Assembly: GCA_035452965.1 (NCBI GenBank)
Contig: DAOTCE010000001.1
Span: 434,001-498,000, forward strand
Length of the DNA stretch: 64,000 bases
DNA from: Candidatus Paceibacterota bacterium
GTDB lineage: Bacteria > Verrucomicrobiota > Verrucomicrobiia > Limisphaerales > UBA8199
Reading direction: 5' to 3'
In this document: positions 35,706 through 44,381 of the stretch, one piece after another
Layout: every line of letters starts with the position of its first letter
How positions within the stretch are numbered: the first letter of the stretch is position 1
Program-made: the position numbers and the translations under genes
Notes under the pieces: generated by a model
The model's input: only the letters and a program-made list of their open reading frames with translations
What the model was told of the DNA's origin: nothing
Database searches by the model: none

Positions 35706-36497
35706 CTACAGCGCGTGGTCTTTGGCGTTGACGTCCAGGTGGGCGAAACAGTGGTCGCCGTTAAGGAACTCGATGCGGTTTTTCCGGTAGCGGAGCTTGA
35801 TCTTGCCTTTGCCATCCAGCTCGACGCACGCGCCTTCATTCAGCCGGATGTTGTTGTTGTGCAGGTTTAGCCCCGTCTGGAAAGCGCCGGGCAGGTCAAT
35901 GCCGGTTGCGCCTTTGCCGGGGAGGTGGATGGCGGTCTGGAAGTGATTGGCGCCGTCGTGGATTTGAATGCCGTATTGCATGGGCACGGGGCCGCCGACG
36001 GCCTGGATGTTGAGCCCGGCGATCACTGTCTGCTCGGCGCCGGGGTAATCATTGCTCATCTCGATATTGACTCCCAAAGCCACGCCCCGGCCATGGTTGA
36101 AGACCTCGGAATGCAGGCCAGTGGACCAGCCCGGGCCGTGCTTGTGCAGGCGGGAGCAGACAACGCAGGCGTCGCCCGTCTCGTGGTGCGTTTCCAGGCT
36201 GGCATACAGCGTCCAGGGATACGAGTGCTTGCCCTTTTCCTGGTGGATGAGCGACAGCACTTCATGGGTCATGGCTCGGCCGTTGTTCTCGTCGCCGCGC
36301 TCGAACAGGAGCATGGTGTCGAGGGGTTGGCCGGGGGGCTGCCCCAGCCGCATGCGAGTGGTGACCGGATCACCGCTGGAGGTGACGGCGGCGGCGGTGG
36401 TTTTGCGAAGACCGAGCAGCCCGGCGACAAGGGAGATTAGCCCGGTCAGCAGAAACTTGCGGCGTCCGCCCGAAGAATGCGTAGCATTTGCGCTCAT
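35706..36497 (-). CDS. Putative Tat-exported protein of unknown function
   Basis: A 263-residue protein with a twin-arginine-like leader (GRRKFLLTGLISLVAGLLGL, residues 11-30), suggesting export in folded form. The mature part is rich in beta-turn repeats with His, Asn and Gly (THEVLSLIH, ETHHETGDACVVC, NLHNNNIRLNEGACVELD, KIKLRYRKNRIEFL). This resembles trimeric beta-solenoid or phage-tail-spike-like folds, but no family is recognised. A CVVC pair may bind metal or form a disulfide. It is a lone gene convergent with the AI-2E-type gene. Confidence 0.6.
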   Translation of the reverse strand: MSANATHSSGGRRKFLLTGLISLVAGLLGLRKTTAAAVTSSGDPVTTRMRLGQPPGQPLDTMLLFERGDENNGRAMTHEVLSLIHQEKGKHSYPWTLYASLETHHETGDACVVCSRLHKHGPGWSTGLHSEVFNHGRGVALGVNIEMSNDYPGAEQTVIAGLNIQAVGGPVPMQYGIQIHDGANHFQTAIHLPGKGATGIDLPGAFQTGLNLHNNNIRLNEGACVELDGKGKIKLRYRKNRIEFLNGDHCFAHLDVNAKDHAL

Positions 36498-36600
36498 GAG
36501 CGCATAGGATTACCGCTTGCGCACGGCATGAGGCAATACCCATCACGCGGCGTCGAATTGGGCTGCCGCACCTGCCCCCAGGCGTGCTTTGCCGGACAGC

Positions 36601-37650
36601 CTAGTCGGTCCCGTTCAAGGGCTCGCCGAAGCCGAGCTTGCGGGCGAGGGCCAGCGAGGAGTTGAGCGATTTGACGCCCGCGGTGCACGTGGCATCCGCC
36701 AGCGAGGCTGCGGCAATGCACACCCCCGTCAGCAGGCACCGCTGCAGTTCCCATCCTTCATGCAGCCCGTATAACACGCCAGCGCAGAAGGCATCGCCCG
36801 CCCCGGCCGTGCCGGCGATGTACTTCGGGGGCAGTTTGAGCGACGGCTGCCAGAAGTCCTCCCCCTTGCGCGTGCGGGCAAATGCCCCTTCCGGGAAATG
36901 GACCACCACCAGTTCGCGGACCCCCTGCTGGAGCAGCGCCCCGGCCGCATGTCGCAATGCTACCGTGTCCAACGGGCCGCCCGGCGGCCGGATCTTGAAT
37001 CCGGTCGTCTTGCCCGCCTCGATCTCATTGAGGATGCAATAATCCACGTGCTTCAGCGCCGGGTTGACGATGCGAGCGAACCGGTCGCTGTCTTCGCTGA
37101 CCACGTCCACGCTGGTCTTGACTCCGGCCGCCTGTGCGCGGGCCAGCAGGCGCGCGGCCTTGGTGCCGAACCGCGGGTCCGGCTGGTCCAGCGCGTCGAG
37201 CAGCAACAGATACCCCAGGTGAAAGATGCGGACGTTGATTTTCTTGAAATCCAGGTCGTCGCCGCGCCAGAGCGCGTTTGCCCCGCGCGCATGGAAGAAC
37301 GTCCGCCGTCCGTGGCCCACTTCGGTCATCACATCGGTGTAGGATGTGGGCGCTTTGGGGGTGGTTCGCAGGTGTTGCACATCAATCTTGTGGCGGCGGC
37401 AGTCATCCAGGATGTGTTGGCCCAGGGCATCCTGGCCGACGAGGCCCGCCGCGGAGAGCGGGAAAGGAGGGCCGGACTTGGCGAGATCAATCAGGACATT
37501 GTAGGGAGCGCCTCCAGTGCCCTCGGATTGGCTGCGGATATTCGCGAGCTGCTCCGGCTGCGGATACACATCAATCATCTTGACCTGATCTATGATCCAG
37601 TTGCCCGCGGCGAGCAGGCCGGAACGGACCTTTGCGCTGTTCTTCTTCAT
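36601..37650 (-). CDS. PfkB-family carbohydrate kinase
   Basis: A 349-residue kinase of the ribokinase superfamily. The N-terminal substrate region is GGAPYNVLIDLAKSGPPFPL with the GG lid. The C-terminal catalytic signature is GTAGAGDAFCAGVLYGLHEG, with the catalytic Asp in GAGD. Members phosphorylate sugars such as fructose, ribose, tagatose-6-P or 2-keto-3-deoxygluconate; the specificity cannot be read from sequence. It is divergent from ptsI. In overall length and motif set it is intact. Confidence 0.88.
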   Translation of the reverse strand: MKKNSAKVRSGLLAAGNWIIDQVKMIDVYPQPEQLANIRSQSEGTGGAPYNVLIDLAKSGPPFPLSAAGLVGQDALGQHILDDCRRHKIDVQHLRTTPKAPTSYTDVMTEVGHGRRTFFHARGANALWRGDDLDFKKINVRIFHLGYLLLLDALDQPDPRFGTKAARLLARAQAAGVKTSVDVVSEDSDRFARIVNPALKHVDYCILNEIEAGKTTGFKIRPPGGPLDTVALRHAAGALLQQGVRELVVVHFPEGAFARTRKGEDFWQPSLKLPPKYIAGTAGAGDAFCAGVLYGLHEGWELQRCLLTGVCIAAASLADATCTAGVKSLNSSLALARKLGFGEPLNGTD

Positions 37651-37848
37651 GTCGGTAAGGCTATAGCCTATGCCGCAGCGAAGGAAAAGCCAAGCGCCGA
37701 TAGCATGCGATTACGGCCGGCGGGCTTGCGCTCGGGCGCATCCCCCCGCAGTCTTCCTGGGGAGGCCATTAAGGTCAAGGCGCGCGCGCGGTTGCCCGGT
37801 GGTAAAGAAATTCTTTCCAACCCAGGTTGCGTCGAGTAGTTATTATCC

Positions 37849-39624
37849 ATGCCAGCGCCCCTTACCAAGGGAGAGAAGACCTTCCAGGGCATTCCGGTTT
37901 CCACCGGTGTATGCCGCGGGAAGATCGTTCTGCTGCGCGGCACGCGGCCGCACGTCGCGCAAGTGTGGGTGGCGGAGGAAGATGTTCCCGAGGAAATCAA
38001 TCGCCTGGAGAAGGCCCTGGCTCAGACCCGGCAGCAGATCCTGGACATCCAGCGCAAGGTGAGCGCAGCCATGGGCGCCGAGGAGGGCAGCATTTTTGAG
38101 GCGCATCTGCTCGTGCTGGAGGATCGCACAGTCCTCGACGAAGTGGTCCGCCTCATCCGGGAGCAGAAGGTCAACGCCGAACATGCCTTCTACTCCGTCG
38201 CCGAACGCTACGCCGCCACCCTCTCCGCCATTGAAGACGAATACCTGCGGGAACGCGCCAGCGACATGCGGGACGTCACCACCCGCGTTCTGAACAACCT
38301 GCTGGGCCTGGAGGAGGAAGCCGACCTGCGCCATTTCAAGGAGCCGTGCATTGTCATCGGCCACGACCTGACGCCTTCGAACACCGCGCAGATGGACAAG
38401 CGCAATGTGCTCGGCTTTGCCACCGATGTGGGCAGCAAAACCTCCCATACCGCCATCATGGCGCGCTCGCTCCGCATCCCGGCCATCGTCGGGCTGAAGG
38501 ATGTCAGCGAGCAACTGACCACAGGCCAGTATGCCCTGCTGGATGGCCACAATGGCATCCTCATCGTCAATCCCACGGACCAGACTCTGTTCGAGTACGG
38601 CCAGCTCATCCTGAAGCAGGCCACCTGGCAGCAACGGCTGCGCGACCTCCTCTCCGAACCCGCCGTCACCCTGGATGGCCATCGCATCCTGCTCAACGCC
38701 AACATCGAGCAAGCTGCCGACGCCGAGCAGGTCAAGGCCAATGGCGCCGAAGGCGTCGGCCTGTTCCGCACCGAGTATCTCTTCCTCAACCGCGACCGCC
38801 TGCCGGGCGAAGAACAGCAATACGAAGCTTATCGCGCCGCCGCCGCCGCCCTCAAGCCGCTGCCGGTGGTGATCCGCACTCTGGACCTGGGCGGGGATAA
38901 GTTCCTGGCCCACATGCAAATGCCCACCGAGCTGAATCCGTTCCTGGGCTGGCGCGCCATCCGCATCTCTTTGCAGGAGCGCGACATCTTCCGCGCCCAG
39001 CTCCGCGCTATTCTCCGCGCCAGCGCCGAAGGCAACCTGCGGGTGATGTACCCCATGATTTCCAGCCTCGACGAACTAAAACAGGCCAATGCCCTGCTCG
39101 AGGAATACAAAGCTGAGCTGCGCCAGGAGAAGGTTCCCTTCGACGAGAACCTCCAGGTCGGCGCCATGATCGAAACTCCCTCGGCCGCCATCGTTGCTGA
39201 CTCCCTCGCCAAGCGCGTCAGCTTCTTCAGCATCGGCACCAACGATCTGATCCAGTACTCGCTGGCCGTGGACCGCATGAATGAGCGGATCGCTCACCTT
39301 TACGAGCCGACTCATCCCGCCATCGTGCGGCTCATCAAGACCACCGCGGACGCCGCCCATCGCCACAAGGTGCGTGTCAGCGTCTGCGGCGAGATGGCCG
39401 GCGATCCGGTGCTGGTGCCTCTGTTGCTCGGCCTGGGAGTGGATGAACTGAGCGCCGCGCCCTCGCTGGTGCCGCCGATTAAGTTCCTTATCCGCCGCCT
39501 GAAGCTGAGCGAAGCGCGCGACCTGGCCGCTTTCGCTCTCGTTTGCGAGTCCGCGGAGGAAATCCTGGCGCGTTGCCAGGATCTGGCCCGCCAGATTGCC
39601 CCAAGCCTTTTCGAGAGCCAATGA
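37849..39624 (+). CDS. ptsI: Phosphoenolpyruvate-protein phosphotransferase (enzyme I)
   Basis: A 591-residue cytosolic enzyme that transfers phosphate from PEP to HPr. An N-terminal HPr-binding helical domain and the phospho-His segment GSKTSHTAIMAR (H200) are followed by the PEP-binding TIM barrel (GVGLFRTEYLFL, ATMIETPSAAI-like QVGAMIETPSAAIV, FFSIGTNDLIQYSLAVDR) and the active Cys in SVCGEMAGD (C513). No ptsH or EII gene lies nearby. In bacteria lacking sugar PTS, EI may serve regulatory nitrogen-PTS-type roles. The stop overlaps the next start (ATGA). Confidence 0.94.
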   Translation: MPAPLTKGEKTFQGIPVSTGVCRGKIVLLRGTRPHVAQVWVAEEDVPEEINRLEKALAQTRQQILDIQRKVSAAMGAEEGSIFEAHLLVLEDRTVLDEVVRLIREQKVNAEHAFYSVAERYAATLSAIEDEYLRERASDMRDVTTRVLNNLLGLEEEADLRHFKEPCIVIGHDLTPSNTAQMDKRNVLGFATDVGSKTSHTAIMARSLRIPAIVGLKDVSEQLTTGQYALLDGHNGILIVNPTDQTLFEYGQLILKQATWQQRLRDLLSEPAVTLDGHRILLNANIEQAADAEQVKANGAEGVGLFRTEYLFLNRDRLPGEEQQYEAYRAAAAALKPLPVVIRTLDLGGDKFLAHMQMPTELNPFLGWRAIRISLQERDIFRAQLRAILRASAEGNLRVMYPMISSLDELKQANALLEEYKAELRQEKVPFDENLQVGAMIETPSAAIVADSLAKRVSFFSIGTNDLIQYSLAVDRMNERIAHLYEPTHPAIVRLIKTTADAAHRHKVRVSVCGEMAGDPVLVPLLLGLGVDELSAAPSLVPPIKFLIRRLKLSEARDLAAFALVCESAEEILARCQDLARQIAPSLFESQ

Positions 39625-40367
39625 AAGTAGTTATTCTCGCCGCCGGGTACGCCACCCGGCTTTACCCCCTCACGCTTACCCAGCCGAAACCGCTCCTGCC
39701 GGTCGCGGGCAAGCCGATGATTGACTACGTGCTGGACAACCTCGCCCCCATCGGAGGCCTCGACCGCATCTACGTCGTCACGAATGCCAAGTTCACCAGC
39801 CACTTCCAGCAGTGGGCCGGCGATTACCGCGAGCGCAAGGCCAAGCTCGACTTCACTATCGTCAACGACGGTTCCACCGACGACACCAACAAGCTCGGCG
39901 CCATTGGTGACATCCACTTCGTCCTCCAGAGCCAGAATGTCACCGACGACATCATCGTCGTCGCGGGCGACAACCTCTTCAGCACACCGCTGCAGGATTT
40001 CGGCCGGCTCTGCCGCGAGAAGGGCGCCCCGGTCCTGGCGGTCTATGACGTCGGCGATCTGGAGCAGATCAAGAAATACAACTCCATCACCCTCGACGGC
40101 GACGGCCGCATCACCTTCTTCGAGGAGAAGCCGAATCACCCCACCAGCACCCTGACCGGTATCGCCCTCTACTACTACCCCAAAGCCACGCTGCCGCTCA
40201 TCCGACAATACGTTGCCGAGGGCAACAATCCCGATCAACCGGGCCGGCTGATTCAGTGGCTCTACCCGCGCCTGCCCGTTTACACCTGGAAAGTCCCTGG
40301 CCTCTGGTTCGACATCGGCTCCAGGGAAACCCTCGAGGAAGCCAACCGCATCTTCGCCCGGATGTAA
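39621..40367 (+). CDS. Sugar-1-phosphate nucleotidyltransferase
   Basis: A 248-residue RmlA/GlmU-N/GalU-like enzyme making a nucleotide-sugar from a sugar-1-phosphate and NTP. The signature MKVVILAAGYATRLYPLTLT carries the GxG(T/Y)xxR NTP-binding loop, followed by QPKPLLPVAGKPMIDY. VVAGDNLFS provides the metal-binding Asp, and FFEEKPNHP is typical of the class. The start ATG at 39621 overlaps the ptsI stop, implying coupled translation. Specificity (Glc, Man or GlcNAc phosphate) is not resolved. It is shorter than two-domain GlmU or RmlA (about 290), so no acyltransferase domain is present. Confidence 0.88.
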   Translation: MKVVILAAGYATRLYPLTLTQPKPLLPVAGKPMIDYVLDNLAPIGGLDRIYVVTNAKFTSHFQQWAGDYRERKAKLDFTIVNDGSTDDTNKLGAIGDIHFVLQSQNVTDDIIVVAGDNLFSTPLQDFGRLCREKGAPVLAVYDVGDLEQIKKYNSITLDGDGRITFFEEKPNHPTSTLTGIALYYYPKATLPLIRQYVAEGNNPDQPGRLIQWLYPRLPVYTWKVPGLWFDIGSRETLEEANRIFARM

Positions 40368-40689
40368 GCCAATTCTCTCGCTCCCGCTGCCGAGCTCCAA
40401 TTGGGAATCGGTCCCACCCCGCCAGAACCGGGCACGTTGCCTCACCCGAACCCGCCCCTCATGCACAAGTGTTCGTTACACGGCGAGCACCCCCGTCCGC
40501 GCTTTGCCGCCGGCTTGCCATCTTCTTGCCAATGGGGAATCTGGCTACTCATCTGATACCTGCTTTTACCAACCTTTTCGAGTCCCTCGGCGCCCGGAAA
40601 CCATTACCATCCAATCACGAATCTCCAGGAATTGCCCCATGCGGCTTTCCCCCGCACAGCCCGCATGGCCCCATCGACTGCCAATCCGT
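40368..40689. other. Intergenic region upstream of the dispersed repeat
   Basis: This 322-nt stretch lies between the nucleotidyltransferase and the repeat at 40690. I see no gene, no clear terminator and no sequence shared with other parts of the window. Confidence 0.4.
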
Positions 40690-40887
40690 GCACTGTCCAA
40701 AATTTGGACAGTAATGCTGCCGGCCTGCCTCCTCCAACCCCCGCTGACTCCGCCTCCCTTGGCTGGGTGATACGGTGCCAATATGGAGATGCTACGGTGT
40801 GGTTCCCATGGGGGTCGGGCCCCATGGGAACCACACCGTAGCATAACCGCACTGACAAGCGATCAACCAGCCATCCACAAGCCAACG
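40690..40887 (+). repeat. Dispersed non-coding repeat element, copy A
   Basis: An about 198-bp element with a second, inverted copy at 53731-53902. Order on this strand: a 19-nt palindrome CTGTCCAAAATTTGGACAG (40693-40711); a variable C-rich stretch with ATGCTGCC; the conserved TTGGCTGGGTGATACGGTGC; a 52-nt hairpin (40791-40842) with perfect 23-nt arms starting GCTACGGTGTGGTTCCCATG and a 6-nt loop; then CCGCA-TGACA and AAGCCAACG at the end. Conservation of both palindromes and of the outer text between the copies shows it is a defined unit and not chance similarity. No transposase lies nearby, and frames through it are not credible proteins. Confidence 0.85.
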
Positions 40888-41121
40888 CGCGCTTGCGGAG
40901 ACGCTTGCCCGGATGTGGCGCGTGGCGCCCGGGCTGAGGGGTGCGTTAAGCCTGACCATCAATTGGCAGGGACACCGCGCCGAGGCGTCTGTTTCCGCGC
41001 CAACACGAACCTTTCGGCCAAACGACCCCACCCAACCAGGGAGCTTGATGCAGCTTTGGCCCGCGCTGCCGAATTCGTTTGTCAGGGCGGCGGAGGCCCA
41101 ATAACTTGGATAGTCGAGCCC

Positions 41122-41463
41122 ATGCACGAATTGTCCATTATGCAAAGTGCGCTGAGCCTCGCGCTGGACCAGGCGCGCCAGGCGGGCGCCAACCGTGTGC
41201 ATACCATTCGTCTGCGCATCGGAGCGCTCAGCGGCGTGGTGCCGGACGCGCTGGAGTTTGCGTTCGAAGCCCTGGCCCCGGGGACCCCGGCCGAAGGCGC
41301 GCAACTGGCTATCGAGCATGTGCCCGCGCGGTTTTGGTGCGAGACCTGCACGCGCGAGTTCCCGTCCGAGAATATGTTGCCCGAGTGCCCGAACTGCCAC
41401 TGCCTGAGCGGAGAACTTCGCGCCGGCCGGGAAATGGAGCTGGCCTCTCTGGAGATTGACTAA
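41122..41463 (+). CDS. hypA: Hydrogenase/urease nickel incorporation chaperone HypA
   Basis: A 113-residue nickel metallochaperone. The N-terminal MHELSIMQSAL supplies the Ni ligands (His2 with the backbone), and the zinc site is built from two CxxC pairs, CETC and CPNC (residues about 74-95). Length and motif spacing are canonical. The downstream hypB start overlaps its stop (TAATG). The start ATG at 41122 is defined by the conserved MHE. Confidence 0.93.
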   Translation: MHELSIMQSALSLALDQARQAGANRVHTIRLRIGALSGVVPDALEFAFEALAPGTPAEGAQLAIEHVPARFWCETCTREFPSENMLPECPNCHCLSGELRAGREMELASLEID

Positions 41464-42365
41464 TGTGTAAAGACTGCGGATGCGGCTTGCCCGGAGATAA
41501 GCCGGCGGGCATAAGTGCTCATCACCACGAACACGCTCATGAACACGGCCACGGCCATGACCATGAACACAAGCACGAACACGGGCCCGGACACCACCAC
41601 GGCCACGACCATCCGCACCCGCATACTCATCCCCATTCCCATACCCATCCGCACGACCATCCGGACCAGGAACACCAGCCTGCGGCCGAGGGTGAAGCTC
41701 GCCGGACCGTCGAGGTGCGCCGGGCGATACTCGACCAGAACGACCGCCTCGCCGAGCGCAACCGGGGCTACTTTCGAGCGCGCGGTCTGCTGGTGTTGAA
41801 CGTGCTTTCCTCGCCCGGTTCTGGCAAAACCACCTTCATCCGGGAGAGCGTGCGCAAGTTGGGACCGGACCTCAAGGCGGGTGTCATCGTGGGCGACCTG
41901 GCGACCGACAACGACGCGCAGCGCCTGCGCGAGTCGGGTGCGCCGGTAGTGCAGATCACGACCGGCACCGTCTGCCACCTCGAAGCCGAAATGGTCACCC
42001 GCGCCGTCAAACGCCTCGACCTGACCGGCCGCAACCTGCTCATTATCGAGAACGTCGGCAACCTGGTCTGCCCGGCTTCCTACGACTTGGGCGAGGACCT
42101 GCGCGTTGTGCTCCTGTCCGTGACTGAGGGGGAAGACAAGCCCTTGAAGTACCCGCCGATGTTCCAGTCGGCAGACGTGGTAATCATCAGCAAGGTGGAC
42201 CTGGCAGCGGCGTGCGACTACAACCGCGATGCGGCATTGGCGAACATCCGGCGCGTCGCCCCCAAGGCCCGGGTCTTCGAGACCTCCGCCAAAACCGGCC
42301 AGGGCCTGGACGCCTGGCGCGAATTCCTGCTCCAGCGGCAGCAAGAGGTCAAATCAGACGAATAG
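41463..42365 (+). CDS. hypB: Nickel-loading GTPase HypB
   Basis: A 300-residue GTPase that works with HypA to insert Ni into [NiFe] hydrogenase or urease. The N-terminus has the high-affinity Ni motif MCKDCGCGLPG, followed by a dense His-rich region (about residues 20-65, repeating HxHxHxH with Asp/Glu) for Ni storage. The G-domain has Walker A LSSPGSGKTTFIRE, the metal-binding GTVCHLEAEMV region and the NKxD-type ISKVDLAA. It overlaps hypA by one nucleotide. No hypC, D, E, F, hydrogenase or urease gene is in the window. Confidence 0.94.
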   Translation: MCKDCGCGLPGDKPAGISAHHHEHAHEHGHGHDHEHKHEHGPGHHHGHDHPHPHTHPHSHTHPHDHPDQEHQPAAEGEARRTVEVRRAILDQNDRLAERNRGYFRARGLLVLNVLSSPGSGKTTFIRESVRKLGPDLKAGVIVGDLATDNDAQRLRESGAPVVQITTGTVCHLEAEMVTRAVKRLDLTGRNLLIIENVGNLVCPASYDLGEDLRVVLLSVTEGEDKPLKYPPMFQSADVVIISKVDLAAACDYNRDAALANIRRVAPKARVFETSAKTGQGLDAWREFLLQRQQEVKSDE

Positions 42366-42503
42366 GCTGAGTGCCGTGCGGCAGGGCTTTTACCACGCCC
42401 TGCTCGCGTGGTCAGCGCTGCCTGAGCGGTCTCCAACGCCGGAATTCCTGCGGTTTTCTCCAGTCAGCCGCGGGTTCATCCGCTTGCGCGGGGTGCCATC
42501 GGC

Positions 42504-43379
42504 TCAGGGAACGACTTCGGTGCCGACGCCTTCATCGGTGAAGATCTCCAGCAGGACGGCGTGGGGAACACGGCCATCCACGAAGGAGACTTTTTCCACG
42601 CCCGCATGGATGGCGGCCACGGCACTGTCCACTTTGGGGATCATCCCCTTGTCAACGACGCCGCTCCGCTTCAACCCCTCCACCTCGCTGATCTTGAGGC
42701 GGGAGATGACACTGTCTGGCTTGTTAGGGTTCCGCAGGAGGCCCGGCACGTCGCTCATAAAGACCAGCCGCCGGGCTTTGAGGGCAATCGCCGCCTGCGC
42801 GGCGGCGACATCGGCATTGCAGTTGTAGAGCTTGCCGTCCTCGCCGCGGGCGGTCGGACTGATGACCGGGGTGACGCCTTTGGCGATGCATTCGAGCAGC
42901 GGCGCGGTGTTCACGCCGATCACCTCGCCGACGTAGCCGAGGTCGAGGGCCTGGCCATCCTGGCCTGTCACCCGGGCCTTGCGGCACCGGAAGATATCCG
43001 GACCGGCGAAGCCTTTGGCAAAGCCGCCCAGGGAGCCGATGGCGGCAACCACTTCAGGGTTGATCTCCCGGGAGAGCACCTGGTCGGCAATCCGGACCGT
43101 GGCCTCATCCGTGACGCGCTGGCCCTGGAGGAACGCGGCCTTGAGGCCGGCCTTTTCCATGGCGCGGGTGATCGCTTTGCCGCCCCCGTGGACAACCACC
43201 GGGTTTATCTCGACCGCCTCCAGAAACACCATGTCGCGCGCAACGCCGTTGCGAACCGCCGGGTCCGGCGAGTCCATGAAGCTGCCGCCGTACTTGATGA
43301 CGAAGGTAGCACCGTTGAATCGCTGGATATAAGGCAGCGCCTCCAGCAACGTGTCGGCCTTGGCAATGAGGTTTTGCAT
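42504..43379 (-). CDS. argB: Acetylglutamate kinase
   Basis: A 291-residue enzyme, second step of arginine synthesis (N-acetylglutamate to N-acetylglutamyl phosphate). It has the N-terminal KYGGSFMDSPD (nucleotide phosphate loop), VVHGGGKAITRAME, the arginine/NAG-binding region and LVFMSDVPGLLRN near the C-terminus. It is the last gene of the minus-strand arginine cluster, 14 nt after an unrelated secreted-protein gene. The N-terminal MQNLIAKADTLLEALPYIQ with the conserved YIQ-F segment supports the start at 43379. Confidence 0.93.
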   Translation of the reverse strand: MQNLIAKADTLLEALPYIQRFNGATFVIKYGGSFMDSPDPAVRNGVARDMVFLEAVEINPVVVHGGGKAITRAMEKAGLKAAFLQGQRVTDEATVRIADQVLSREINPEVVAAIGSLGGFAKGFAGPDIFRCRKARVTGQDGQALDLGYVGEVIGVNTAPLLECIAKGVTPVISPTARGEDGKLYNCNADVAAAQAAIALKARRLVFMSDVPGLLRNPNKPDSVISRLKISEVEGLKRSGVVDKGMIPKVDSAVAAIHAGVEKVSFVDGRVPHAVLLEIFTDEGVGTEVVP

Positions 43380-43393
43380 GTGAATAGATCCCT

Positions 43394-44320
43394 TTACGGG
43401 CTTTGCCGCAAATACGCGGCGCAGAGGCTTTCAATTGTTTCCCCGGACAGATTTGTTCCTATGACCAACCGTGCCCGCGCCCGGGCGGTCTCGCCCGTCT
43501 TCAAATCTCTGCCAAAGAGCGAGAGATACATCGAGCGATGGCCTTCCGTCTCAAAGGGGGTGAGGACGGCAAAGCAATCCCGGGGCGGTGACATCAGCAA
43601 AGCCTGCAGTTCGTTCGCCGGGCAACGACGTACGCCGAGCGGTTTGACCAGGTAAGGCCGGATAACCCAGTCAACCGGGCTGGGCGGGAACTTCCAGCGT
43701 CCGTCCTGGATGGTAGACACGGCCTCATCGTCGCGCGGGAAAGCCTGCCAAATGCCGATGCTCTTGTCCGCCCGAATGAGGCACGCCTGGCCGTTGGAGC
43801 GCGCATAGACGCAAGAGTTCGTAAAACCTCCGGAGAAGTAGGAACCCAGGAAGGACTCAAACTTCGCGAGATTCGTCCTGGCCTGCACGATCGTTTCCAG
43901 ATCCAAGGTGTCCGGGGCCGCCCACCGGTAGTTCGCGCGCAGTTCGAAAGGACGGTCCTCGGCGGAAGTCCAGCACACCTCCACGCTGCCGTCCGGGCGC
44001 AGCCTCGCGTCGCTGGGCCAATCCCAAGCGGCGTTACCGTAGCGCTGGTTGGCGCTGAAAACGCGGTAATGGCCAAGCAACCCCATGCTCGAGTCCAGAA
44101 TCAGGCCCGTTGGCAGGTGCACGACCGAGGACAGACCGGTGGACTTGCCCCCCGCCCGCAGCTTGCCTTTCAACACGCCCGTATTGAATTCGAGTTCTTT
44201 GGCGCCTGCGGCGGTGAAGGCCAAACTGCCCCCCGCCGATGCGCCTCCTGCCGGCTGAACAACCAGCATGCAGGCTGTCGCAAGCATAGCCGCCAACATT
44301 GTGGAAAACGTGGTTCTCAT
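43394..44320 (-). CDS. Exported protein of unknown function inside the arg operon
   Basis: A 308-residue protein with a signal peptide (residues 1-26, cleavage near GASAG). The mature protein is beta-rich with regularly spaced aromatic residues (GHYRVFSANQRYGNAAWDW, ELRANYRWAAPDTLDLETI, FLGSYFSGGFTNSCVYA) and ends with a conserved-looking ARARARLVIGTNLSGETIES. This suggests a carbohydrate-binding or lectin-like beta-sandwich, but no family is recognised. It sits between argJ (61 nt upstream) and argB (14 nt downstream) on the same strand, so it is likely cotranscribed with arginine genes without an evident biochemical link. Confidence 0.62.
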   Translation of the reverse strand: MRTTFSTMLAAMLATACMLVVQPAGGASAGGSLAFTAAGAKELEFNTGVLKGKLRAGGKSTGLSSVVHLPTGLILDSSMGLLGHYRVFSANQRYGNAAWDWPSDARLRPDGSVEVCWTSAEDRPFELRANYRWAAPDTLDLETIVQARTNLAKFESFLGSYFSGGFTNSCVYARSNGQACLIRADKSIGIWQAFPRDDEAVSTIQDGRWKFPPSPVDWVIRPYLVKPLGVRRCPANELQALLMSPPRDCFAVLTPFETEGHRSMYLSLFGRDLKTGETARARARLVIGTNLSGETIESLCAAYLRQSP

Positions 44321-44381
44321 TTGTCTGCCTGCCTGTCGCGCTGGCTCACAACCTGTAGATTGTGGGCCAAAGCGGCTGTTC

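Noticed and set aside
40604..40885. Open frames through repeat copy A giving VVPMGPDPHGNHTV-type peptides, echoed in copy B at 53713-53982
   Set aside because: The similar peptides arise because both frames read the same hairpin DNA. The flanking peptide is unrelated and the palindrome explains the pattern better than a protein family.
41515..41680. CAC/CAT-rich repetitive DNA resembling a simple repeat array
   Set aside because: It encodes the nickel-binding His-rich tract of HypB.
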